In this document: piece after piece, positions 1-8,476 of the stretch
Numbering within the stretch: position 1 is the stretch's first letter
How the letters are laid out: each line of letters opens with the position of its first letter
Source: DAOTZU01 sp034433995
GTDB taxonomy: Bacteria > Chloroflexota > Anaerolineae > UBA1429
Reading direction: 5' to 3'
DNA length: 11,711 nucleotides
Assembly: GCA_034433995.1 (NCBI GenBank)
Contig: DAOTZU010000078.1
Coordinates: 1 to 11,711, forward strand
Notes under the pieces: model-generated
Database searches by the model: none
The model's input: only the letters and a program-made list of their open reading frames with translations
What the model was told of the DNA's origin: nothing
Translations under genes and position numbers: made by a program

Positions 1-1006
1 GGTGGGCGTGGTAACGGATGACAATGGTCAGCGGCTCGCCGGTGGCGACCAAGAGCCTCCGCTGGCCCTCTCGGTCGAGCAAGTAAACATCCAGAATCTC
101 GGCCTCTCCCGAACCCCAGCGGCGGCGGTACCGGGCGATGGGATCTTCTGCCGGGGCAGCCTCCGCCGGCTCGGTGGGCGGGGTTGCCGTATCCGGGGCA
201 GGCTCTTCGCTGCGCGCCGGGCTAGCAGCGGCGGCCTGTTGGGCAAAGGCAGCCGCCTCCTCTTTATCATGCACATGCTGCAGATAGCGCGCCACCACGA
301 GATCGGTGGGGCCATCCTCCCGCAGGATGCCATTATCCAGCCAAAGGGCGCGGCTGCAGAGGTTCCGCACCGCGTCCAACCCATGGGAGACAAACACGAT
401 GGTGATCCCACGCGCCTTGAGCTCCTGGATGCGTTCCAAGCATTTATCCTGGAAGCTTTGGTCGCCCACGGCCAACACCTCGTCAATCAACAAAATCTCG
501 GGGCTGACGTTGACGGCCGTGGCAAAGGCCAAGCGCACATACATGCCGGAGGAGTAGAACTTGACCGGCACATCAATAAAGCGTTCCAGCTCGGCAAAGG
601 AGACGATGTCATCGAAACGTTTGCTGATCTCCCGTCGGCCGAGGCCCAAGACCGAGGCATTGAGAAAGATGTTCTCCCGGCCGGTCAGTTCGGGGTGAAA
701 GCCGGTGCCCAATTCCAGCAAAGCGGCCACTCTGCCCTGAACGCGGATAGCACCGGAGGAAGGCTCGATGATCCGCGCCAAAAGCTTGAGGCAGGTGCTC
801 TTGCCGGAGCCGTTGGAGCCGATGATGCCCAACGTCTCTCCCTGCTCCACGGAAAAGGAAACATCCTTCAAAGCCCAAAAGGTCTCCTGGGGCAAACGCT
901 GTCGGCGGCGCCCCAGGGTATTGACGACCAATTCTTGAAAAGAGCGGGGACGATCCGGCTGCAAGGAGAAACGCTTGGAAACGTTGACCACTTCGATGAT
1001 GGCCAT
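1..1006 (-). CDS. Wzt/KpsT-type polysaccharide ABC exporter ATPase (partial, C-terminus off the window)
   Basis: This ATP-binding subunit of an ABC exporter probably drives O-antigen or other surface-polysaccharide export at the inner face of the cytoplasmic membrane. Reading down from the ATG at 1004-1006, 335 codons stay open to the window edge. Visible motifs are a Walker A GSNGSGKST (residues 63-71), the family-type signature YSSGM (151-155) followed by RLAFA, a Walker B ILLIDE (171-176) and an H-loop His208. After the ATPase (about 1-245) comes an Ala/Pro/Glu-rich linker (about 250-285). Next, from about residue 287, is the start of what looks like a Wzt-type C-terminal substrate-binding domain (YRRRWGSGEAEILDVYLLD). 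The start is supported by AGGA 7 nt upstream and a promoter at 1064-1091. The permease partner is not in the window. Family assignment is firm; the exact substrate cannot be told. A teichoic-acid (TagH-like) role is the main alternative. Confidence 0.9.
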   Translation of the reverse strand, partial: MAIIEVVNVSKRFSLQPDRPRSFQELVVNTLGRRRQRLPQETFWALKDVSFSVEQGETLGIIGSNGSGKSTCLKLLARIIEPSSGAIRVQGRVAALLELGTGFHPELTGRENIFLNASVLGLGRREISKRFDDIVSFAELERFIDVPVKFYSSGMYVRLAFATAVNVSPEILLIDEVLAVGDQSFQDKCLERIQELKARGITIVFVSHGLDAVRNLCSRALWLDNGILREDGPTDLVVARYLQHVHDKEEAAAFAQQAAAASPARSEEPAPDTATPPTEPAEAAPAEDPIARYRRRWGSGEAEILDVYLLDREGQRRLLVATGEPLTIVIRYHAH

Positions 1007-1063
1007 GAACTGATCCTAACCTTTGAAATGCGGTTGTCGGGCATAGACCACCGCGGCAGGGGC

Positions 1064-1091
1064 ATTATACCATCGGCCTTGAAATGGTCAA
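1064..1091 (-). promoter_or_regulatory. Promoter of the ABC exporter ATPase gene
   Basis: On the minus strand, TTGACC (1086-1091) and a perfect TATAAT (1064-1069) are separated by 16 nt. Transcription would begin near 1057, leaving a leader of about 50 nt before the ATG at 1006. The outer arm of palindromic repeat copy A touches the -35 box at 1091. Confidence 0.7.
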
Positions 1092-1242
1092 GCTTGGAGG
1101 GTGTCGAGAAACGCGCCCGTCGGTTGGAAACCGACGTCTGTGGATAGTAAGCCCGCGGCGCGGGCTTGGCAAGCCGAGCCGTCGGATTCCATCCGACGGC
1201 GAGCAAGGCGTCTACGCGCCTTTTTTCAACACCCTCCAAGCT
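1091..1242 (+). repeat. Palindromic multi-stem repeat, copy A
   Basis: The unit is closed by an outer inverted repeat of about 21 nt (1091-1111 with 1222-1242, two mismatches). Inside are three perfect stem-loops, each with a 3-nt loop: H1 CGTCGGTT/AACCGACG (1118-1136), H2 AAGCCCGC/GCGGGCTT (1149-1167) and H3 GCCGTCGGAT/ATCCGACGGC (1178-1200). Drawn as one strand it folds like a cloverleaf. It is repeated at 1253, 11432 and 11578. It carries no credible gene. A non-autonomous mobile element or a REP/BIME-like repeat are the likely classes, but no family is recognised. Confidence 0.85.
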
Positions 1243-1252
1243 TGGAGGTGCG

Positions 1253-1390
1253 GAGGGTGTCGAGAAATGCCCCCGGCGGTTAGAAACCGACTCTGGGGAT
1301 GGTAAGCCCGCGCCGCGGGCTTGGCAAGCCGAGCCGTCGGATTCCATCCGACGGCGGGCAAGGTCTCTACACGCCTTTTTCAACACCCTC
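1253..1390 (+). repeat. Palindromic multi-stem repeat, copy B
   Basis: This is a tandem partner of copy A, 10 bp away and in the same orientation. The outer arms are GAGGGTGTCGAGAAA (1253-1267) and TTTTTCAACACCCTC (1376-1390). H2 (AAGCCCGC/GCGGGCTT) and H3 (GCCGTCGGAT/ATCCGACGGC, starting at 1333) are intact. H1 is a variant, GGCGGTT-AGA-AACCGAC, with one mismatched pair. Its linker between H2 and H3 matches copy A and differs from copies C and D. The insertion sequence begins only 7 bp after its end. Confidence 0.85.
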
Positions 1391-1432
1391 GAGATACGGG
1401 TGCGTAACATTTTTTAGGCAAAATGTGGCAAA

Positions 1433-1478
1433 ATACCCTCCAGGGCAGAATAGTCTTTGGGAAGCCACTGGAGGGTAT
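1433..1478 (+). promoter_or_regulatory. Inverted repeat that can sequester the transposase ribosome binding site
   Basis: ATACCCTCCAG (1433-1443) and CTGGAGGGTAT (1468-1478) form a perfect 11-bp stem with a 24-nt loop. The right arm contains the whole Shine-Dalgarno GGAGGG (1470-1475) for the ATG at 1480. In a transcript entering from outside the element the stem would hide the site. A transcript starting inside the loop would lack the left arm and be translated. This logic is known from IS10 and IS50; its use here is inferred. Confidence 0.65.
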
Positions 1479-1479
1479 C

Positions 1480-2769
1480 ATGAGCAAGCTGACTGAAGCA
1501 GACCTGCTCGCGATCATTATGACCGCGGCCAAACGCGTTGTCAAATCCTTGGCGTCGACCTTGGAGTCTGGGGGGAAGGCCGAGGAGTTGGTGGAGCAGG
1601 TGGAGGCCGCAAGCCGAGCCTGTTTCGCGCCGGTGCTGGAGGCCCTCATCGAGGGCCGCCGGGAGGAGGCGGAGCGGGCACGGGACTGTCCGCAATGTGG
1701 GCAGAAGATGCAGCACAAGGGGGAACAGGAACGGGGGTGGATCACCCCCCTGGGGCTCGTGCATTGGCGACGGGCCTACTTCTATTGCCCCCACTGTCGC
1801 CAGGGGTATCACCCCCTGGACGCGGCCTGGGGCATCGGGCCGGGGCAGTTCACCCAGAGGTATCGGGCAGGGATGACCTTGTTGGGGGCCTGCCTGCCCT
1901 ATCGTCAGGCCTCCCAGGTCTTCACAAAGCTCACGGGGATGAGCGTCTCGGCGGAGGAGGTCCTGCGGACCACGGCGCGGGAGGGGAAGCGGCTGGAGGA
2001 GGCACGGTCGCGGGAGCAGCAGGCGTGGCTGGAAGAGGGGCCGCCGACAGGGAGGCCAAGGGAACCCCAGACCTGGGTGTGCGGTCTGGACGCGGCTCAG
2101 GTGCGCTTTCGGGACGGCTGGCACGAGGTGAAGGTGGGGGCAGTGGCCCCCCTCCAGAAGAAACCTCCCCAGAGCTACGCCGTGGAGGTGGGGGCGATGG
2201 AGCAGGCGGGGGAGAAGCTGTACGCCGAGGTGGTGCGGCGGGGAGGGGATCCGGGCCGGGACGAGATGGTCTGTGTGGCGGACGGGGCCCCCGGCAACTG
2301 GAACCAGTTCGCCCTCCATTTCCCCCGCCGGGTGGAGGTTCTGGACTGGTACCATGCCACGGAACACCTCTGGGCCGCGGCCCACGGGGTTTACGGGGAG
2401 GGGACGGCGGCGGCCAAGGCCTGGGAGGAGCGGGCAGAGAGGGCGCTGTGGGAGGGACGGCCCCAGGAGGTGCTGGAGCTGTTAGCCGAGGCGGCCCGGG
2501 AGCCTAAAGGGGAGGCTGCCGCGGCGGAGGTGCATTACTTTGCCACCAACCGCGGACGGATGTTGTACCCCCAATACCGGGAGCGGAAGTACCCCATCGG
2601 CAGCGGGATGGTGGAGAGCGCCTGCAAACAGGTCATCCTGGCCCGGGCCCGTGGAGCGGGGATGTCCTGGACCAAGGAGGGGTTGCAACCCGTACTGGCA
2701 GTACGGGCCGAGTTTCTCAGCGACCGTTTCCACCAGGCTTGGGCCCTCATCCATCCCAGGACTGCCTAA
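1480..2769 (+). CDS. ISKra4-family DDE transposase
   Basis: This 429-aa transposase is the only gene of the insertion sequence and catalyses its movement. A zinc-ribbon-like element is formed by CPQC (residues 70-73) and CPHC (103-106). Candidate catalytic acids are D204 in GLDAAQVRF, D268 in VADGAPGNWN and E379 in GSGMVESACK. The last motif, followed by RARGAGMSW, is characteristic of the ISKra4 group. The start at 1480 is chosen because GGAGGG lies just upstream. An earlier in-frame ATG at 1423 lies at the inner edge of the terminal repeat and has no such site. There is no frameshift or internal stop, so the gene appears intact. Expression may be held down by the stem at 1433-1478. Confidence 0.9.
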   Translation: MSKLTEADLLAIIMTAAKRVVKSLASTLESGGKAEELVEQVEAASRACFAPVLEALIEGRREEAERARDCPQCGQKMQHKGEQERGWITPLGLVHWRRAYFYCPHCRQGYHPLDAAWGIGPGQFTQRYRAGMTLLGACLPYRQASQVFTKLTGMSVSAEEVLRTTAREGKRLEEARSREQQAWLEEGPPTGRPREPQTWVCGLDAAQVRFRDGWHEVKVGAVAPLQKKPPQSYAVEVGAMEQAGEKLYAEVVRRGGDPGRDEMVCVADGAPGNWNQFALHFPRRVEVLDWYHATEHLWAAAHGVYGEGTAAAKAWEERAERALWEGRPQEVLELLAEAAREPKGEAAAAEVHYFATNRGRMLYPQYRERKYPIGSGMVESACKQVILARARGAGMSWTKEGLQPVLAVRAEFLSDRFHQAWALIHPRTA

Positions 2770-2802
2770 ATCTTGTGACGCACCCCCTCTCACGGATTCA
2801 CT

Positions 2803-2831
2803 TTGCCCCTCTCTTGGTTTTGTGGTACACT
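2803..2831 (+). promoter_or_regulatory. Probable promoter of the Ig-like/pth/mfd operon
   Basis: TTGCCC (2803-2808) and TACACT (2826-2831) are separated by 17 nt, giving a predicted start near 2838. It lies 18 bp outside the right end of the insertion sequence, so it belongs to the chromosome and not to the IS. The transcript would begin just before the structured leader at 2851. Confidence 0.55.
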
Positions 2832-2850
2832 AGCTTTGTTAAGCATCAGC

Positions 2851-2960
2851 TTGGCCGGAGACCGTCCGCCGAACCTTGGATCGTGGTGCCCAAGCATGCG
2901 CGGGGCCAGGGGAGCATGAAACCGCTGTCGTTTCCCCGGCGGACACCGTCTGACGGCCAA
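2851..2960 (+). ncRNA. Putative structured leader RNA (family not recognised)
   Basis: The 110-nt segment closes on itself by a long interrupted stem. TTGGCCG (2851-2857) pairs with CGGCCAA (2954-2960), AGAC (2859-2862) with GTCT (2948-2951), and TCCGCCG (2865-2871) with CGGCGGA (2937-2943). Within it are three possible short hairpins: CTTGG/CCAAG (2875-2894), CATGC/GCATG (2895-2918) and GAAAC/GTTTC (2918-2934). It lies between a probable promoter and the SD of the Ig-like gene and ends 31 nt before the ATG. No U-tract follows, so any control would be translational or by RNA stability. It does not match a riboswitch class that I know by eye. An independent small RNA is possible. Confidence 0.45.
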
Positions 2961-2990
2961 AGCCCGATCACTGAACTTACGGGAGTGGGT

Positions 2991-3647
2991 ATGCGCAGGC
3001 AGGTTATCCGCTGGGTCTGGGTGGCTATTATCCTGGTGCTGGGAAGCTTGCCCGTTCTGGCGCAGCAGAGCCAGGTGCAGATCACCTCGCCGGAGATGGG
3101 CGCGGAGGTGCGGGGGCTGGTCGTGATCCGAGGGTCGGCCTCGGTGCCCAATTTCCAGTTTTACAAGATCGAATTCGGCGTGGGCCCCAACCCCAGCCAG
3201 TGGGCCATCGTCGGCTCCCTGCACGAGACGCCGGTGATCAATGGCCAGCTCGAGGTCTGGGATACGACCAAGATCCCCGATGGGGTCTATACCCTACGGC
3301 TGCAGGCCGTCAAGCGCGATGGGAACTATGACGAGTTCTTTGTGCGGCAGCTTTCGGTGGTGAACGCCCGTCCCACCGCTACACCCACGCCCACCGCCAT
3401 GCCCACGCGGCCCGTGGTCACCGTGGCCTCGCCCACGCCCAGGGCCACGGCCACTTTGCTTATCATCGCCCCCACTGCTGCGTTGTCCCAGCCCACCGCG
3501 ACGCCCACCTTGAGCCGCCCAGGACAGCGCTCCAACCTGCCCCTCAACCCGGAGGGGTGGGGCCAGGCCTTCTGTTTCGGAGCGTTGGCCATGGGCGCAG
3601 CGCTGATCCTCCTGGGCATCGTTTTGGGCCTGCGTCGGTTGCTCTAG
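2991..3647 (+). CDS. Exported Ig-like protein with Thr/Pro linker and C-terminal membrane anchor
   Basis: This 218-aa envelope protein has no recognised specific function. Residues 1-24 form a signal peptide (MRRQVIRW, a hydrophobic core, then VLA before QQSQ). Residues about 27-122 look like a bacterial Ig-like beta-sandwich (ITSPEMGAEVRG near the start, WDTTKIPDGVYTLRLQA near the end). A low-complexity Thr/Pro/Ala linker follows (about 125-180, with TATPTPTAMPTRP). A C-terminal transmembrane helix (about 192-213) ends in RR. The predicted form is an extracytoplasmic domain tethered to the membrane. The start at 2991 has GGGAG 5 nt upstream; the reading frame stays open further upstream into the IS, but those starts precede the promoter and leader. 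It is probably co-transcribed with pth, 47 nt downstream. Confidence 0.8.
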   Translation: MRRQVIRWVWVAIILVLGSLPVLAQQSQVQITSPEMGAEVRGLVVIRGSASVPNFQFYKIEFGVGPNPSQWAIVGSLHETPVINGQLEVWDTTKIPDGVYTLRLQAVKRDGNYDEFFVRQLSVVNARPTATPTPTAMPTRPVVTVASPTPRATATLLIIAPTAALSQPTATPTLSRPGQRSNLPLNPEGWGQAFCFGALAMGAALILLGIVLGLRRLL

Positions 3648-3694
3648 GGCGTTTGGCCGAGGACCGGCGTGGCCTACGCCAAGCGGATGATCTT

Positions 3695-4339
3695 ATGCTG
3701 AAGGGGTTCTTGTTGCGCCTCGCCCGCTCTATTCAGGATTGGGTCCATCCCGCTCCGTCCACAGGGGCGGCGTTCTATCTCATCGTCGGTCTGGGCAACC
3801 CCGGCAAAAAGTATGCCCGCAACCGTCACAACATCGGCTTCCAATGCGTGGACCATCTGGCCAAATTGCACGGGGTCACCTTCCGCAAGCGGTTCAACGC
3901 CGAGCTGGGCGAGGGGCAGATCGCCGGGCACAAGGTCATCCTGGCCAAGCCCCTCACCTTCATGAACCACAGCGGCCGGGCCGTGGCGGCCATCAGCCGT
4001 TGGTATCGCATCCCGCCGCAGCGGATCTTGGTGATCTGCGACGATCTGGACCTGCCCTTGGCCAAGATGCGTCTGCGGCCCAGCGGCAGCAGCGGCGGGC
4101 ATAACGGCCTGAAATCGGTGATCGCCGAGCTGGGCACCCAAGATTTCCCCCGTCTCCGCATTGGCATCGGCCGGCCGGCCCAAGGCGACCCGATAGATTA
4201 TGTGTTGAGCGATTTCGAGCCCGACCAGGAAGCGCTGATCCAGCCGCTCTACCATCGGGTGGAGAGCCTTGTGCGTTGCTTGTTGGAGGAGGGGATCGTC
4301 CAGGCGATGAACCTCTACAATAGCAATAACCAAGCTTGA
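3695..4339 (+). CDS. pth: Peptidyl-tRNA hydrolase
   Basis: It hydrolyses the ester bond of peptidyl-tRNAs released by stalled ribosomes and so recycles tRNA in the cytoplasm. The protein has 214 aa. Family motifs are clear: YLIVGLGNPG (28-37, Asn35), RNRHNIGF with catalytic His45, TFMNHSG (Asn91), ICDDLDLP (Asp116) and SSGGHNGLKS (Asn137). All key residues of the E. coli enzyme (Asn10, His20, Asp93, Asn114) have counterparts. About 25 residues precede the usual N-terminus and are not part of the conserved fold. The ATG at 3695 has only a weak GGA-type SD, so the true start could be a little different. It sits 47 nt after the Ig-like gene and 54 nt before mfd, on the same strand, as part of one likely operon. 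Confidence 0.95.
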   Translation: MLKGFLLRLARSIQDWVHPAPSTGAAFYLIVGLGNPGKKYARNRHNIGFQCVDHLAKLHGVTFRKRFNAELGEGQIAGHKVILAKPLTFMNHSGRAVAAISRWYRIPPQRILVICDDLDLPLAKMRLRPSGSSGGHNGLKSVIAELGTQDFPRLRIGIGRPAQGDPIDYVLSDFEPDQEALIQPLYHRVESLVRCLLEEGIVQAMNLYNSNNQA

Positions 4340-4393
4340 GGCGCGCTCCGAGAGAGGGGGCCACGCTTCCATCGGCCAGGAAGGTTTGGAGCC

Positions 4394-7948
<3,555 letters not shown>

Positions 7949-7952
7949 TCGG

Positions 7953-7981
7953 TTGACGTTTTGTCAGAAAAAGGTTAGGAT
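7953..7981 (+). promoter_or_regulatory. Upstream promoter candidate P1 for the 99-aa protein gene
   Basis: TTGACG (7953-7958), a 17-nt spacer, then TAGGAT (7976-7981). The -35 box is strong and the -10 matches at four of six positions. TGTCAGA occurs twice in direct orientation (7962-7968 and 7984-7990), 22 bp apart. The repeats flank the -10 box and could be operator half-sites. Confidence 0.45.
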
Positions 7982-8007
7982 AATGTCAGAGGCGGGAGGA
8001 TAGAATC

Positions 8008-8016
8008 TGCTATAAT
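8008..8016 (+). promoter_or_regulatory. Downstream promoter candidate P2 (extended -10)
   Basis: TGC followed by a perfect TATAAT (8011-8016) makes an extended -10 element. No convincing -35 is seen 17 nt upstream, as is usual for extended -10 promoters. Transcription would start near 8023, about 55 nt before the ATG at 8079. P1 transcripts could also form a GGAGAT/ATCTCC hairpin (8017-8022 with 8041-8046), which P2 transcripts would lack. Confidence 0.55.
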
Positions 8017-8078
8017 GGAGATGGGGGGATTAGGGATATTATCTCCGGAGTGGCGTGCCTGTGCTAAGGAGGTGCACC

Positions 8079-8378
8079 ATGGCGTTGCGGCTGCCTTTCC
8101 GTAAGGTCACCCCTGAGGGTCTCTCGGTGGATATCGAACAATTTGAGGGCTTGAGCGTTCTCATCCTGACCAAGAACGCCCCCGGCGCCTCGGCCAAACC
8201 GGCACAGATCATCGGCCTGGCCCTGCGTGAGATCAACACACCCACCATCACCTGGTATTACGAGTACGATCCTTTGCCCAGGGAGATCTTGCCTCGCTTG
8301 GTGCAACATTTGGAGATGATGGGCTACAGCGTGGGCGTGTTCGATCAATTTGGCAACTTTCGCGCCAAGGCCGCCTGA
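8079..8378 (+). CDS. Conserved-looking small protein of unknown function
   Basis: This 99-aa soluble protein is not recognised. It has no signal peptide, membrane segment or cysteine. The N-terminal half is basic and then mixed (MALRLPFRKV...). The middle alternates short hydrophobic stretches (LSVLILTKNAPG, AQIIGLALREI), and the C-terminal part (EILPRLVQHLEMMGYSVGVF) looks like a helix plus a strand, consistent with a small alpha/beta fold. It is very probably a real gene. The ATG at 8079 is preceded by a near-perfect SD (AAGGAGG at 8066-8072, 6 nt spacing), and promoter elements lie upstream. A GTG start at 8055 in the same frame would precede that SD and is rejected. It lies alone between mfd and the convergent lon gene. 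Confidence 0.8.
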   Translation: MALRLPFRKVTPEGLSVDIEQFEGLSVLILTKNAPGASAKPAQIIGLALREINTPTITWYYEYDPLPREILPRLVQHLEMMGYSVGVFDQFGNFRAKAA

Positions 8379-8402
8379 ACGACGGTTGTAGCATCAAAAG
8401 AG

Positions 8403-8462
8403 CGGAGCGCCACAGCCTGTTGGCCGGACAGCGTTGTCCGGTCCGCAGGTTGTGGCGCTCCG
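8403..8462 (-). terminator. Long hairpin between convergent genes, probable lon terminator
   Basis: CGGAGCGCCACA (8403-8414) pairs perfectly with TGTGGCGCTCCG (8451-8462). Inside, CCTG (8416-8419) pairs with CAGG (8446-8449) and CCGGACA (8424-8430) with TGTCCGG (8435-8441), around a GCGT loop. On the minus strand the hairpin is followed by GCTCTTTTGATG, a short U-rich stretch, which fits an intrinsic terminator for lon. On the plus strand no T-run follows, so it would serve the 99-aa gene less well. The stem is longer than a normal terminator. Confidence 0.55.
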
Positions 8463-8476
8463 TGATGTTTGTGGGG

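Larger units (their letters stand above)
1398..2785 (+). mobile_element. ISKra4-family insertion sequence, 1388 bp, complete
   Basis: The ends are 23-bp imperfect terminal inverted repeats, 1398-1420 and 2763-2785, matching at 19 of 23 positions. Both start GGGTGCGT at the outer end and finish TTTAGGCA at the inner end. They enclose a single full-length transposase gene whose stop codon lies inside the right repeat, as is common for compact IS elements. No clear target-site duplication is visible in the flanks (left GAGATAC, right CCTCTCACGG). The insertion may therefore be old, the duplication may have decayed, or the true tips may differ by a base or two. The left end is 7 bp from repeat copy B. 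Confidence 0.82.

Noticed and set aside
2..1147. Long plus-strand frame opposite the ABC ATPase
   Set aside because: It is the antisense of a gene with perfect ABC motifs; the composition is arbitrary and no family is seen.
1091..1242. tRNA or tRNA-like gene from the cloverleaf shape
   Set aside because: Stem and loop lengths are wrong (triloops, long outer stem), and there is no T-loop GTTCRA or usable anticodon arm.
1091..1390. CRISPR array
   Set aside because: Only two adjacent units of ~140 bp with internal palindromes; there are no short repeats with unique spacers and no cas genes.
868..1410. Minus-strand frame of 180 codons through repeats A and B
   Set aside because: It is built from the palindromic repeat (a peptide like SVSNRRxxFSTPS recurs) and ends inside the ABC gene. 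Similar frames arise from copies C and D (11123-11542). Stem conservation explains the open frame better than protein coding.
1423..1479. Transposase starting at the earlier ATG (1423)
   Set aside because: It abuts the terminal inverted repeat and has no SD; 1480 has GGAGGG at good spacing.
1387..2797. Target-site duplication flanking the IS
   Set aside because: Flanks compared over about 11 bp share only CCTC plus scattered bases; not convincing.
2739..2990. Longer form of the Ig-like protein starting inside the insertion sequence
   Set aside because: It would precede the promoter and leader and would bury the signal peptide; 2991 has an SD and gives a proper signal sequence.
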